Part shown: positions 45,160 through 53,875 of the stretch, piece by piece | Layout of the letters: each line of letters opens with the position of its first letter | How positions within the stretch are numbered: the stretch's first letter is position 1 | DNA from: an uncultured Oscillospiraceae bacterium | GTDB taxonomy: Bacteria; Bacillota; Clostridia; Oscillospirales; Oscillospiraceae | Length of the DNA stretch: 64,000 nt | NCBI GenBank assembly: GCA_944385125.1 | Contig: CALWVZ010000003.1 | Coordinates: forward strand, 35,698-99,697 | Direction of reading: 5' to 3' | The notes under the pieces: model-generated | Told to the model about the DNA's origin: nothing | Seen by the model: only the letters and a program-made list of their open reading frames with translations | The model's database searches: none | Translations under genes and position numbers: made by a program

Positions 45160-45543
45160 TCAGCTCCGGGCCGGGGCTTTCTCCTCCACACCAATGGCCA
45201 GGGAGGCGGGGGCCAGCTCCTTTATCAGGGCCAGGGCCTCATCCATGGCCTGTTCATTCTCCGATAAGGCATCCCCGATCTCCCTACCGCCGGCCACAAA
45301 CACCAGCCGGTAATAGGCGAAGATCGTGCTGCCGCAGCACATGCGGCCATTGACCTCCTGGATGCGGATGAAGACCCGCTCCAGAAGACTGTAGTCCATA
45401 AAGCGTATCTTAAATCCGTCCCGGTAATAGACTCCCAGTCTGCCTACCTTTACCTTGTCGAAGCTTCTGGCGGACTCATAGTCGGCGCTGAGCTCCGGGC
45501 TGCTTACGGCGCCTTTGATACCTGCAAATTTCTTATCTGCCAT
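45160..45543 (-). CDS. Hypothetical protein, possibly PH-like fold
   Basis: A 127-residue cytoplasmic protein not recognised. It begins MADKKFAGIKGA and has alternating strands (GRLGVYYRDGFKIRFMDYS, then YYRLVFVAGG) before a C-terminal helix (NEQAMDEALALIKEL), a layout like small bacterial PH domains. It lies 24 bases after the Crp/Fnr-type gene in the same direction and may belong to its operon. GGGGGGAA serves as RBS. Confidence 0.6.
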   Translation of the reverse strand: MADKKFAGIKGAVSSPELSADYESARSFDKVKVGRLGVYYRDGFKIRFMDYSLLERVFIRIQEVNGRMCCGSTIFAYYRLVFVAGGREIGDALSENEQAMDEALALIKELAPASLAIGVEEKAPARS

Positions 45544-45567
45544 GTTGTTCCCCCCTGTACGTAAAAA

Positions 45568-46209
45568 TCATATTTTCAGCAGGGTGATGTCCCTGCCCTG
45601 GCGTCTTATCAATCCCTCGTCGCACATGTTCCTCAGTTCCCGCATCATGCTGGTACGGTCGGCGCAGAGATAGCTGGCCAGTTGGGAAAAGCTCTGGTCC
45701 AGCTGGAAGCTGCGGCTGCCGGCCAAGTTGCTGAGATACTCGAAATAGGCGCTGAGCTTGCGCCGCAGGGAGCGCTTGCTTATCATATTTATCCGCACTG
45801 ACAGGCTCTGGGCCTTCCGGGCCGACAGCTCAAAGAGATTGCGGGTGAGCTGGCTGTGGTGCTGGCAGGCCCTGGGACAGCGTCCGTAAATGCAGTCGAA
45901 GGGGATGAACATCACCTGACACTCGCTGTCCGCTTCCACGGCGTAGCCCAGGTCCCCATAGGGCATGGCGAACACCTCTCCGAAAATGTCGTTTGGACCG
46001 TATTGCTCCAACAGGGCGTATTCCCCCTCGCTGTCCATGCAGTAGAGATGGGCCCGGCCCGAGGTGAGCACGCAGAGATATTTCAGGCTGGAGGAGTAGA
46101 CCAGAATAGTCTCCCCTTTCTTGAAGCTGCGCTTCTCCGGCTTGAAGCAGGAGAGCATAGCTTCCAGGCTCTCCCGGCTGATGCCTTCAAAAAGCTGTAT
46201 CTCATTCAT
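45568..46209 (-). CDS. Crp/Fnr-family transcription regulator
   Basis: A 213-residue regulator: cyclic-nucleotide-like jelly roll (~10-120) with a Cys-rich loop (FDCIYGRCPRACQHH), a dimer helix, and a winged helix at ~150-210 (SFSQLASYLCADRTSMMRELR). The Cys cluster could bind a cofactor or sense redox or NO; no ligand can be named. Transcribed away from the FprA flavodiiron gene, with a dyad in the shared region, so FprA is its likely target. Confidence 0.88.
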   Translation of the reverse strand: MNEIQLFEGISRESLEAMLSCFKPEKRSFKKGETILVYSSSLKYLCVLTSGRAHLYCMDSEGEYALLEQYGPNDIFGEVFAMPYGDLGYAVEADSECQVMFIPFDCIYGRCPRACQHHSQLTRNLFELSARKAQSLSVRINMISKRSLRRKLSAYFEYLSNLAGSRSFQLDQSFSQLASYLCADRTSMMRELRNMCDEGLIRRQGRDITLLKI

Positions 46210-46258
46210 CGGCAGCGGCCTCCCTGTTTACAAAGTATATCAGAATTATAGCACAATA

Positions 46259-46276
46259 CTGTTGCGTAGGCCACAG
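46259..46276. promoter_or_regulatory. Crp/Fnr-type dyad between regulator and fprA
   Basis: CTGTTG-N6-CCACAG, an inverted repeat with one mismatch and the 6-base spacing common for Crp/Fnr operators. An exact TATAAT at 46309-46314 serves fprA without a good -35. Confidence 0.4.
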
Positions 46277-46342
46277 CTATTTTGGGAGAAATAAAATATA
46301 ATATATGATATAATTCTGACAACTGTGTGGAGGTTCAGAGAT

Positions 46343-47548
46343 ATGCATTGCACCAGAAAAGTAATGGACGACCTTATCTGGGTGGGCGCTGACGACCGGC
46401 GCCTGGCCTGCTTTGAGGGAGTTTACGGGGTGCCCGATGGGGTGTCCTATAATTCCTATCTCCTGCTGGATGAAAAGACCGTGCTCTTTGACACTGTGGA
46501 CAAGGCCGTTTATGAGACTTTCTTTGAGAACCTGGCTTACGCTCTGGGGGGCCGGGAGCTTAACTACCTGGTCATCTCCCACATGGAGCCTGACCACGCC
46601 GCCACCGTGGAGTCCCTTATGCTCCGCCACCCGGAGACCCGCATCATATGCAACGACAAGATAAAGACAATGCTCTCCCAGTTCTTCAGAGGCATGGATA
46701 TGAGCGGCAGGATAGACCTTGTGAAGGAGGGCGGCAGCTTCAGCTCTGGCCGCCATGAGTTCACTTTCGTCATGGCCCCCATGGTCCACTGGCCCGAGGT
46801 CATGATGACTTACGACAAGACGGAGAAGATACTGTTTTCCGCCGACGCCTTCGGCACCTTTGGTGCCCTCAACGGCCGCATCTTTGCCGACGAGAGCGAC
46901 TTTATGGCAGACTACCTGGATGAGGCCAGGCGCTACTACACCAACATCGTGGGCAAGTACGGACCCCAGGTCCAGGCCGCACTGAAAAAGGCAGCCGGAC
47001 TGGACATTGCCCTGGTCTGCCCTCTCCATGGCCCCGTGTGGCGGGAGGGCTTCGGCGGATTTTTGGAGAAGTACCTGCTTTGGAGCAGCTATGCCCCGGA
47101 GGAAAAAAGCGTGCTGCTGGCTTATGCCTCCGTCTACGGCCACACGGAAAACGCCGCCAATATCCTGGCCGTCAAGCTCTGGGAGAGGGGAGTGCGGGTG
47201 CGTATGTACGACACCTCCGTCACCCCGGCCAGCTATATAGTCTCCGACGCTTTCCGATGCAGCCATTTGGTTTTTGCCGCCACCACCTACAATGCGGGGG
47301 TCTTCGTCGCCATGGAGAACCTGCTCCATGATATCGCCAACCATAACCTCCAGGGCCGCAAGATAGCCCTTATGGAAAACGGCAGCTGGGCTCCCACCAG
47401 CGGCAAGCAGATGAAAGATATTCTCTCCGGGCTGAAGAACACCCAGTTCATAGGCGAGACCGTCACGGTGAAGTCCTCCCTGGCGGAGGAGCAGCTGGCC
47501 CAGCTGGAGGCCCTGGCCGATACCATTGCAGCGGATATCAGAGGCTGA
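46343..47548 (+). CDS. fprA: FprA-type flavodiiron protein (A-type flavoprotein)
   Basis: A 401-residue enzyme reducing O2 to water and/or NO to N2O in anaerobes. The start at 46343 gives the standard N-terminus MHCTRKVMDDLIWVGADDRR and has GGAGG 10 bases upstream. The diiron beta-lactamase-like domain (1-~250) has SHMEPDHAAT and VHWPEVMMTYD; the flavodoxin domain (~255-400) has VSYASVYGHTE-like LLAYASVYGHTENAA. No rubredoxin domain is fused. Probably an oxidative or nitrosative stress gene under the divergent Crp/Fnr regulator. Confidence 0.95.
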   Translation: MHCTRKVMDDLIWVGADDRRLACFEGVYGVPDGVSYNSYLLLDEKTVLFDTVDKAVYETFFENLAYALGGRELNYLVISHMEPDHAATVESLMLRHPETRIICNDKIKTMLSQFFRGMDMSGRIDLVKEGGSFSSGRHEFTFVMAPMVHWPEVMMTYDKTEKILFSADAFGTFGALNGRIFADESDFMADYLDEARRYYTNIVGKYGPQVQAALKKAAGLDIALVCPLHGPVWREGFGGFLEKYLLWSSYAPEEKSVLLAYASVYGHTENAANILAVKLWERGVRVRMYDTSVTPASYIVSDAFRCSHLVFAATTYNAGVFVAMENLLHDIANHNLQGRKIALMENGSWAPTSGKQMKDILSGLKNTQFIGETVTVKSSLAEEQLAQLEALADTIAADIRG

Positions 47549-47570
47549 GGATAAGACGAAAGAAAATTTA

Positions 47571-47622
47571 AGAGAGCCCCGGGGGACAAAGCGCAGCTGT
47601 GCTTTGTCCCCCGGGGCTCTCT
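47571..47622 (+). terminator. Very strong 22-bp hairpin after fprA
   Basis: Perfect arms 47571-47592 and 47601-47622 around an 8-base loop. No T-run follows, but the stem is long enough to stop or protect transcripts. The rest of the 344-base gap to rnfC is AT-rich promoter sequence with no gene seen. Confidence 0.8.
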
Positions 47623-47750
47623 CCGTGCGGGGAGATATATGACAGCTGCCGTGCCTGTAATTGACCAGGTGGAAAGTATCCCCAAATAAAATATTGCATG
47701 GAAATGAACAAAAGAAATATAACTGGCAATAAATGTAAATTACACTGTCA

Positions 47751-47849
47751 TTGACAAGATGTTGACGGGATTGTTACAAACTTGACCAGCAAAAAAGACA
47801 ATCTTTATACCAGAAAATATAGACAATTTGTGACCGGATGTGATACAAT
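47751..47849 (+). promoter_or_regulatory. Promoter region of the rnf operon
   Basis: Two candidates: TTGACA 47751-47756 with TACAAA 47775-47780 (18-base spacer), and TAGACA 47820-47825 with TACAAT 47844-47849 (18-base spacer). The second lies 44 bases before the rnfC ATG. Which is used cannot be decided from sequence. Confidence 0.5.
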
Positions 47850-47892
47850 CTCTTGATGTAAGACTAGGGCAAATTTTGAAGAGGTGAAGCTT

Positions 47893-49239
47893 ATGTCCCA
47901 TACTTTTAAAGGCGGCGTACACCCCAACTACATGAAGGCCCCGGAAGTTCCCGTGACCGTCATAACGCCGCCCTCCCAGGTCGTGATACCCATGATACAG
48001 CACATAGGCGCCCCCTGCCAGCCTTTGGTGAAGGTTGGGGACAGCGTGAAGATGTATCAGAAAATCGGCGAAAACCCGGTCCCTGTCTCCGCTCCCGTGC
48101 ACTCTCCCGTTTCCGGCAAGGTGGTGGCGGTGGAGCCCAGGCCCCATCCCCTGGGGGATATGATAATGTCCGTGGTAATAGAAAACGACTTTCAGGATAC
48201 TCCTGAACTGCTGCCCCCCCTCACCGAGGAACAGATGAAAGACCCTGACGCCATCCTGGAGCGCATCCGGGAAGCCGGAGTTGTGGGTATGGGCGGCGCA
48301 ATGTTCCCCACCGCCGTGAAGATAAGAGGCGGCATCGGCAAGGTGGACAAGCTGATAATCAACGGCGCCGAATGTGAGCCCTACCTCAACGGCGACCATC
48401 TTACCATGCTCAATTTCCCCACCCAGCTGCTCAAGGGCATAGAACTGGCCCGGATAGCCAACTGCGTGGACAAGGCCTACTACGGCATCGAGGTGAACAA
48501 GCAGGACGCCATCGACCTGCTCAACTCCCTGGACCCCGCCAAGTACGGGATCGAGATCGTCCCCGAGGCGGTGAAGTACCCTCAGGGCGGCGAGAAGATG
48601 CAGGTAAAGGCCATCACCGGCCGGGAAGTCAAGCCCGGCGGGCTGCCCTCCGGCGTGGGCTGCAACGTCATCAGCACCCGTACCTGCTATGCCATTTACC
48701 AGGCCTGCTATGAGGGCAAGAGCGTCATCGAGCGTATAGTCACCTACGGCGGCAGCGCCCTGAAGGGCCCTGTCAATGCTCTGACCCGGGTGGGCACCCC
48801 CTTCAAACACATTGCAGAGCAGTGCGGCGGCTTTGCAAAGACCCCCAGAAAGATAGTTCTGGGCGGACCCATGATGGGTATCTGCGCCACCAGTTTCGAC
48901 GCCCCCGTTATAAAGGGCACCGCCGGCGTGCTCTTCTTCACTGAGGAAGAGGACAAGAATGTGGAAGAGCCCACCTGCATCCGCTGCGGCAAGTGCATCA
49001 CCGTCTGCCCCATGAATCTGGAGCCGGTGTTTATGTACATGTACTACACCAAGAACGACTTTGAAAATATGGAGAAATACCACGTTATGGACTGCTTCGA
49101 GTGCGGCAGCTGTTCCTACAACTGCCCTGCCAGGATGCCTCTGACCCACGCCTTCAAGACCGCCAAGGTCAAGTTCCAGGTGCGCTCGGCAAAGGAGAAG
49201 GCCAAGGCTGAAGCGGCGGCAAAGGAGGCGCAGAAATGA
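47893..49239 (+). CDS. rnfC: Rnf complex subunit C
   Basis: A 448-residue peripheral subunit, the NADH-side entry of the Rnf ferredoxin:NAD+ oxidoreductase, with NADH/FMN-binding segments (VGMGGAMFPTAVK, INGAECEPYL) and two [4Fe-4S] motifs, CIRCGKCITVCP and CFECGSCSYNCP. ATG 47893 (MSHTFKGGVHPNY) is chosen over the upstream GTG for RBS spacing. The C-terminal tail is short and Ala/Lys-rich. First gene of rnfCDGEAB; its stop overlaps rnfD. Confidence 0.96.
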   Translation: MSHTFKGGVHPNYMKAPEVPVTVITPPSQVVIPMIQHIGAPCQPLVKVGDSVKMYQKIGENPVPVSAPVHSPVSGKVVAVEPRPHPLGDMIMSVVIENDFQDTPELLPPLTEEQMKDPDAILERIREAGVVGMGGAMFPTAVKIRGGIGKVDKLIINGAECEPYLNGDHLTMLNFPTQLLKGIELARIANCVDKAYYGIEVNKQDAIDLLNSLDPAKYGIEIVPEAVKYPQGGEKMQVKAITGREVKPGGLPSGVGCNVISTRTCYAIYQACYEGKSVIERIVTYGGSALKGPVNALTRVGTPFKHIAEQCGGFAKTPRKIVLGGPMMGICATSFDAPVIKGTAGVLFFTEEEDKNVEEPTCIRCGKCITVCPMNLEPVFMYMYYTKNDFENMEKYHVMDCFECGSCSYNCPARMPLTHAFKTAKVKFQVRSAKEKAKAEAAAKEAQK

Positions 49240-50267
49240 GCGAGAATAAAGAGAGAATCGTCCTTGACGTGGCATATCAGCCCCAGGTCAGGACCAACAC
49301 CGATACCAAGCGCATAATGCTCAACGTCATTCTGGCTCTGCTGCCCGCCCTGGCTGTGGCAGTGTGGCAGTTCGGCGTATACCCCCTGGAGCTGGCTGTG
49401 GTGTCCATGGTCTCCGCCGTCTTCTTTGAGTGGGGCTACCGCAAGCTGATGAAGAAATCTAACTCCATCGGCGATCTGTCCGCTGCCCTCACCGGCCTGC
49501 TGCTGGCCCTGGTGCTGCCCCCCACGGCACCCTGGTGGCTGCCCGTTATCGGCAGCTTCTTCGCCATCGTGGTGGTAAAGCAGCTCTACGGCGGCATCGG
49601 CAAGAACTTCCTCAACCCCGCCCTGGCAGGCCGTGCTTTCCTGCTGGCCTCCTATGCGGCCATTATGGGCAAATACGCTGTGCCCGGCGCCCTCAGCGCT
49701 TCTGTGGACGGCGTCACCATGGCCACCCCCCTGTCCTATATGTACGGCGGCACCGCCCTGCCTGAGTACTTCAACCTCAAGTCCATGTTCCTGGGCACCA
49801 TCCCCGGCTGCATAGGCGAGCTGAGCACCCTGGCCCTGCTCATCGGCGGCGCCTATCTGCTGATCACCAAGGTCATCTCCTGGCGTATACCCGGCTCCTA
49901 CATAGGCACCGTGGCCCTGCTCTGCCTCATCTTCGGCAAGGAAGGCTACGGCAATGTGGAGTGGATGCTCTATAACATCCTGGCCGGCGGCCTGGTCATG
50001 GGCGCCATCTTCATGGCTACCGACTATGCCACCAGCCCCGTCACCCTCAACGGCCAGCTGCTCTACGGCGCAGGCTGCGGCGCACTGACGGTGCTCATCC
50101 GCTACTTCGGCGGCTTCCCCGAGGGCGTTACTTATGCAATACTTATTATGAACCTGTGCACCTGGGCCATTGACAAGGGCTTCCACCGCCATCAGTTCGG
50201 TGTCAGCAAGGAGGACATCGCAGCTGAGAAAGCGGCCAAAAAGGCAGCAAAGGAGGCGGCCAAATGA
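49236..50267 (+). CDS. rnfD: Rnf complex subunit D
   Basis: A 343-residue membrane subunit (~9 helices) of the NqrB/RnfD family, which carries flavin and forms part of the ion path. Recognisable elements are KQLYGGIGKNFLNPALAGRAF and the periplasmic-side GTIPGCIGELS. An Ala/Lys-rich tail mirrors that of RnfC. Overlaps both neighbours by 4 bases. Confidence 0.95.
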   Translation: MSENKERIVLDVAYQPQVRTNTDTKRIMLNVILALLPALAVAVWQFGVYPLELAVVSMVSAVFFEWGYRKLMKKSNSIGDLSAALTGLLLALVLPPTAPWWLPVIGSFFAIVVVKQLYGGIGKNFLNPALAGRAFLLASYAAIMGKYAVPGALSASVDGVTMATPLSYMYGGTALPEYFNLKSMFLGTIPGCIGELSTLALLIGGAYLLITKVISWRIPGSYIGTVALLCLIFGKEGYGNVEWMLYNILAGGLVMGAIFMATDYATSPVTLNGQLLYGAGCGALTVLIRYFGGFPEGVTYAILIMNLCTWAIDKGFHRHQFGVSKEDIAAEKAAKKAAKEAAK

Positions 50268-50806
50268 ATAAGATACTGAAACTCACCATAGTTCTGTTCC
50301 TGGTCTGCGCCGTAGTGGCCGGCGTGCTGGGCGTGGTCAACGAGCTCACCTATGAGACTATCGAGGAACAGAACCGTATAAAGACCGAGAGAGCCTATGC
50401 GGCTGTTCTCCCCTCCGAGGGCTACGAAGAAGTGGCCTTCGACGAGGAAGCCAATCCCACTATCGACGCCATCAGCAAGTGCACCAACGGCGCAGGCTAT
50501 GTGGTCATGACCACCTTCAGCGGCTCCCAGGGCAAGATCACCCTGGCCGTGGGCGTGGACAACGACTATAAGTGCACCGGCATCTCCGTCATCTCCCACT
50601 CCGAGACCTCAGGCCTTGGCGCCAACGCCGCCAGCACCGCCGAGGTGGGCGTCAACTGGCGCGCCCAGTTCGTGGGCGAAGACAAGAATGTTGCCCTGAG
50701 CAAGACCGGAGGCAATATCGACGCCCTCTCCGGCGCCACCATCACCTCCCGCTCCATCACCGGGGCAGTGGCAACAGCCATCGTCGCTGTTGAATCTCTG
50801 GGTTAA
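50264..50806 (+). CDS. rnfG: Rnf complex subunit G
   Basis: A 180-residue protein with one N-terminal helix (~7-25) and an outside FMN-binding domain. The flavin is attached covalently to Thr of the LSGATITS motif near the C-terminus; ETSGLGANA is the other conserved part. It passes electrons between RnfD and the integral subunits. Confidence 0.95.
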   Translation: MNKILKLTIVLFLVCAVVAGVLGVVNELTYETIEEQNRIKTERAYAAVLPSEGYEEVAFDEEANPTIDAISKCTNGAGYVVMTTFSGSQGKITLAVGVDNDYKCTGISVISHSETSGLGANAASTAEVGVNWRAQFVGEDKNVALSKTGGNIDALSGATITSRSITGAVATAIVAVESLG

Positions 50807-50820
50807 GGAGGAAAGGCTGA

Positions 50821-51513
50821 ATGAATATCAAGAAACAGTTTAAGGAAGGCCTGATAACCAATAACCCTGTTCTGGTACAGCTCATAGGTATGTGCGCCAC
50901 CATGGCCATCACCACCACCCTCTTCAACGGCGTGGGCATGGGCCTGTCCGTCCTGGTTATTCTCACCTGCTGCAACGTGGCGGTATCCGCCATCCGCAAG
51001 ATTATACCCAATGAGATACGTCTGGCCATCTTCGTGGTTATCATTGCCGGTTTCGTCACCATCGTGGACCTGCTGCTGCAGGCCTATATCCCCGCTTTGT
51101 CCGACGCTCTGGGCGTGTTCATCCCCCTCATCGTCGTCAACTGCATCATCATCGGCCGTGCCGAGGCCTTCTGCCAGAAGAACACCGTGGGCGCTTCCTT
51201 CTTCGACGGTATATTCCAGGGCCTGGGCTACACTTTGGTGCTAATAGTCATGTGCGTGTTCCGCGAGCTGGTAGGCAGCGGCCGTTTCGGCGGCGGCCTC
51301 ATTGACATCAGCAACGGCTTCCGCATCACCATGGACGGCACCGGCGCCGGCATCCAGCTCTTCCCCAGCGACTTCGGCGCCACCATAATGACCCTGCCTT
51401 TCGGCGGATTCATCACCCTGGGCCTGCTGATAGCCATCATGCAGTATGCCCTTAAAAAGGCCGCCAAGAAAAAAGAGGCACAGGAAATGGCTGAAAAGGA
51501 GGGTGAAGAATAA
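50821..51513 (+). CDS. rnfE: Rnf complex subunit E
   Basis: A 230-residue membrane subunit of the NqrD/RnfE family with six helices and the paired Cys motifs of this family (LTCCNVAVSAIRK and VNCIIIGRAEAF). With RnfA it forms the ion-translocating core. The charged C-terminus (KKAAKKKEAQEMAEK) is cytoplasmic. It shares one base with rnfA. Confidence 0.95.
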   Translation: MNIKKQFKEGLITNNPVLVQLIGMCATMAITTTLFNGVGMGLSVLVILTCCNVAVSAIRKIIPNEIRLAIFVVIIAGFVTIVDLLLQAYIPALSDALGVFIPLIVVNCIIIGRAEAFCQKNTVGASFFDGIFQGLGYTLVLIVMCVFRELVGSGRFGGGLIDISNGFRITMDGTGAGIQLFPSDFGATIMTLPFGGFITLGLLIAIMQYALKKAAKKKEAQEMAEKEGEE

Positions 51514-52097
51514 TGCTTACGAATATTATTTCCATATCCCTTGGTGCGATCCTCATCAATAACTTCATCTTCTCCCAGTTCCTCGGCTGCTGCCCCTTCC
51601 TGGGCTGCTCCAGCAAGGTGGAGACTGCCACCGGCATGGGACTGGCCGTGGTCTTCGTCATGGGCCTGGCTTCCGCCATCTGCTGGGTCATCGACCAGTA
51701 TCTGCTGGTGGCCCTGCATCTGGAGTTCCTCCAGACCCTGGCCTTCATTCTGGTCATCGCCGCTCTGGTCCAGTTCGTGGAAATGTTCCTGAAGAAATCC
51801 GTTCCCTCCCTGTACTCCGCTCTGGGCATCTACCTGCCCCTTATCACCACTAACTGCGCAGTGCTGGGCGTTGTGCTGCTGAACGTGCAGAACGACTATA
51901 ACTTCCTGGAGTCCCTGGTCTACGGCATCACCGGCGGTCTGGGCTTCATGCTGGCCATCGTTCTCTTTGCAAGCGTTCGTGAGCGCACCGAGTTCTCCGA
52001 TTACCCCGAGTGCTTCGAGGGCTTCCCCATCTGCCTGGTTTCCGCCGGCCTGCTGGCTCTGGCCTTCATGGGCTTCAGCGGCATGCAGATATTCTAA
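51513..52097 (+). CDS. rnfA: Rnf complex subunit A
   Basis: A 194-residue membrane subunit of the NqrE/RnfA family, homologous to RnfE but inserted in inverted topology. Shows NNFIFSQFLGCCPFLGCS and the second Cys motif ITTNCAVLGV, which hold a shared iron-sulfur centre in Rnf/Nqr structures. Confidence 0.95.
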   Translation: MLTNIISISLGAILINNFIFSQFLGCCPFLGCSSKVETATGMGLAVVFVMGLASAICWVIDQYLLVALHLEFLQTLAFILVIAALVQFVEMFLKKSVPSLYSALGIYLPLITTNCAVLGVVLLNVQNDYNFLESLVYGITGGLGFMLAIVLFASVRERTEFSDYPECFEGFPICLVSAGLLALAFMGFSGMQIF

Positions 52098-52111
52098 GGA
52101 GGTAGATTGAT

Positions 52112-52909
52112 ATGAGTTCTATCCTTCTCGCAATTCTCGTTCTGGGCGTCCTGGGCGGTATTTTCGGAGCCGTCCTGGCAGTCGCCTCTAAGATATTCTA
52201 TGTTGAAGTGGACCCCAAGCAGGAGGCCGTGCGCGCCTGCCTGGCCGGCGCCAACTGCGGCGGCTGCGGCTACCCCGGCTGCGACGGCTATGCCGCCGCT
52301 GTGGCTGCCGGAGAAGCTCCCACCAACCGCTGCGTTGCCGGCGGCGCTGAGGCCGCCGAGAAAATAGCCCGCATCATGGGCGTGGACGCCGGGGCCGCTG
52401 AGCCCATGGTGGCCTTTGTCCCCTGCTCCGGCACCCAGGGCCACGTGGAAATGCGCTTCAACTACAACGGGCCTAAAGACTGCCAGGCCGCCATGCTCTT
52501 CGGCGGCAAGAGCAACAAGACCTGCACCTTCGCCTGCATCGGCCTGGGCAACTGCGTCAAGGCCTGCCAGTTCGGCGCTATGGAGATCGTGGACGGCATC
52601 GCCAAGGTGAACCGGGCCAAGTGCGTGGGTTGCGGCGCCTGCGCCGACGCCTGCCCCAAGAGCATCATCAAGCTCATCCCCGCCTCCCAGAAGGTGATGC
52701 CCGCCTGCGGAAACAAGGACAAGGGCGCCAAGGTCATGAAGATGTGCGACTTCGGCTGCATAGGCTGCATGAAGTGCCAGCGGGAGTGCCCTGCCGACGC
52801 CATCGTGGTGAAGGACAACCTGGCTGTGGTGGACGTCACCAAGTGCGTCCAGTGCGGTCACTGCGCAGACATCTGCCCCCGCCACATCATCAGATACTTC
52901 GGCAAGTAA
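52112..52909 (+). CDS. rnfB: Rnf complex subunit B, ferredoxin-type
   Basis: A 265-residue iron-sulfur protein that takes electrons from reduced ferredoxin. After an N-terminal helix comes the four-Cys cluster GANCGGCGYPGCDGYA, then several [4Fe-4S] motifs: CVGCGACADACP, CIGCMKCQRECP and CVQCGHCADICP. Last gene of the operon, as in other acetogenic and fermentative clostridia. AAGGAGG precedes ATG. Coupled with RnfA/E it stores ferredoxin energy as Na+ or H+ gradient. Confidence 0.96.
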   Translation: MSSILLAILVLGVLGGIFGAVLAVASKIFYVEVDPKQEAVRACLAGANCGGCGYPGCDGYAAAVAAGEAPTNRCVAGGAEAAEKIARIMGVDAGAAEPMVAFVPCSGTQGHVEMRFNYNGPKDCQAAMLFGGKSNKTCTFACIGLGNCVKACQFGAMEIVDGIAKVNRAKCVGCGACADACPKSIIKLIPASQKVMPACGNKDKGAKVMKMCDFGCIGCMKCQRECPADAIVVKDNLAVVDVTKCVQCGHCADICPRHIIRYFGK

Positions 52910-52925
52910 ACAAGAGCATAATGAA

Positions 52926-52957
52926 AAAGAACTCTGCTTATCAGGCAGAGTTCTTTG
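52926..52957 (+). terminator. rnf operon hairpin, first copy
   Basis: AAAGAACTCTGC-TTATCAG-GCAGAGTTCTTT: 12-bp stem with 7-base loop directly after rnfB. An identical copy stands at 53159-53189. Confidence 0.8.
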
Positions 52958-53158
52958 AGACTGTCGAAAAAGCCTCGCAGAGTTTTTTCGCCGCAGCGAA
53001 AAAATAATTTAAATCGTTTTCTGCGGCGGCGTGTACGTCGCAGAAAACACTTCTCACGGAGCGAAGTGTCGAATTGTACGCCTCTGGCGTACAACTGAGG
53101 CATGGAGCGAAGTGCAAGCCCTTTTGTCGAAGAAGGCTTGGCCTTCTTCGACAAGCTG

Positions 53159-53192
53159 AAAGAACTCTGCTTATCAGGCAGAGTTCTTTTTT
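53159..53192. terminator. Terminator hairpin, second copy
   Basis: Same 12-bp stem as after rnfB, here followed by TTTTTT on the plus strand. On the minus strand it faces the end of the DUF1836 copy-2 gene and can stop that transcript too. Confidence 0.75.
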
Positions 53193-53235
53193 GCTGTCCA
53201 TATATTCTCAGGCGCAGCAATTGAATCCTGCGCTT

Positions 53236-53733
53236 TTATTTTTCTGCCAATTCCGGCAGCAGCTCCATGGCCAGAGACTGGGCGGCCTGGGAGGTCAGGG
53301 CGGAGAATAGAAAGACCCGCCGGGCCTCCTCTCCGGGCAGCTGCCCCAGCCTGGCCGCTACATCAGAATTGGACTGGGTATATTGCTGCCTGAAGTCGGC
53401 ATAGAGCGGCTCCAGACCTTCCGCCCCGCCCCAGCTCTCAAAAAGCTGCTGAACGGCGGAAATGGGCATCACCGATTTTAGAGTACACAGCATAAGCAGA
53501 GCGGCCAGATGCCTCCGGCCATAGCGTTTGTTCACCGGGGGCGGCAGGACCTTCTGCTTCACATAGTTGTTCACCATGGAGGCTGTAAGCCCCTTGTCCT
53601 CCCCAGCGGGGAGATAACGGCTCACCAGGCTCAGCACCTGGTCCATGTATAGCTCCAGGTCCGGCAGCTCTTCCCAACGGGGCAGGCTGCGCCGGGCCAG
53701 TTCTTCAAGAGCCTTCTTCTGCGTATCCGTCAT
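53236..53733 (-). CDS. DUF1836 domain protein, probable regulator (copy 2)
   Basis: A 165-residue paralogue of the 43535 protein with the same landmarks: LPRWEELPDLELYMDQVLSLV, LTASMVNNYVKQKVLPPP and NKRYGRRHLAALLML. The C-terminal half is Ala/Leu-rich and diverged. Its promoter is back-to-back with that of an SGNH hydrolase gene, the same arrangement as copy 1 with DegV. A role in controlling the divergent gene is inferred. Confidence 0.87.
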   Translation of the reverse strand: MTDTQKKALEELARRSLPRWEELPDLELYMDQVLSLVSRYLPAGEDKGLTASMVNNYVKQKVLPPPVNKRYGRRHLAALLMLCTLKSVMPISAVQQLFESWGGAEGLEPLYADFRQQYTQSNSDVAARLGQLPGEEARRVFLFSALTSQAAQSLAMELLPELAEK

Positions 53734-53760
53734 TGTAAAATGCTCCTACTGTTTTTTTAC

Positions 53761-53789
53761 AGCATAACATAAAGTAAAAATACTTGCAA
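53761..53789 (-). promoter_or_regulatory. Promoter of DUF1836 copy 2
   Basis: Minus strand TTGCAA (53789-53784) and TATGCT (53766-53761), 17 bases apart. Confidence 0.65.
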
Positions 53790-53809
53790 TATCTTTTATA
53801 ATAAAGCAC

Positions 53810-53838
53810 TTGACATATAATTAAAATGGTGATATATA
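53810..53838 (+). promoter_or_regulatory. Promoter of SGNH hydrolase gene
   Basis: TTGACA (53810-53815) and TATATA (53833-53838), 17 bases apart, about 38 bases before the ATG. Confidence 0.75.
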
Positions 53839-53875
53839 GTATTCAAAACTAGATAACCGAAAGGGGAGAACCAAG

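Larger units (their letters stand above)
52926..53192. repeat. Non-coding hairpin cassette bounded by two identical terminator hairpins
   Basis: A ~267-base block in the 326-base gap between rnfB and the DUF1836 gene. Outer hairpins (52926-52956, 53159-53189) are identical direct copies. Between them are stems at 52983-53004 (9 bp), 53017-53047 (9 bp), 53048-53068 (6 bp), 53074-53094 (9 bp) and 53124-53154 (14 bp), plus a direct repeat GGAGCGAAGTG at 53058 and 53104. No credible gene fits. It looks like a non-autonomous repetitive element or a structured RNA; copy number in the genome is needed to decide. Confidence 0.65.

Noticed and set aside
52926-53192. CRISPR array
   Set aside because: Repeats are palindromic stems of different sequence with no regular spacing, and no cas gene is nearby.
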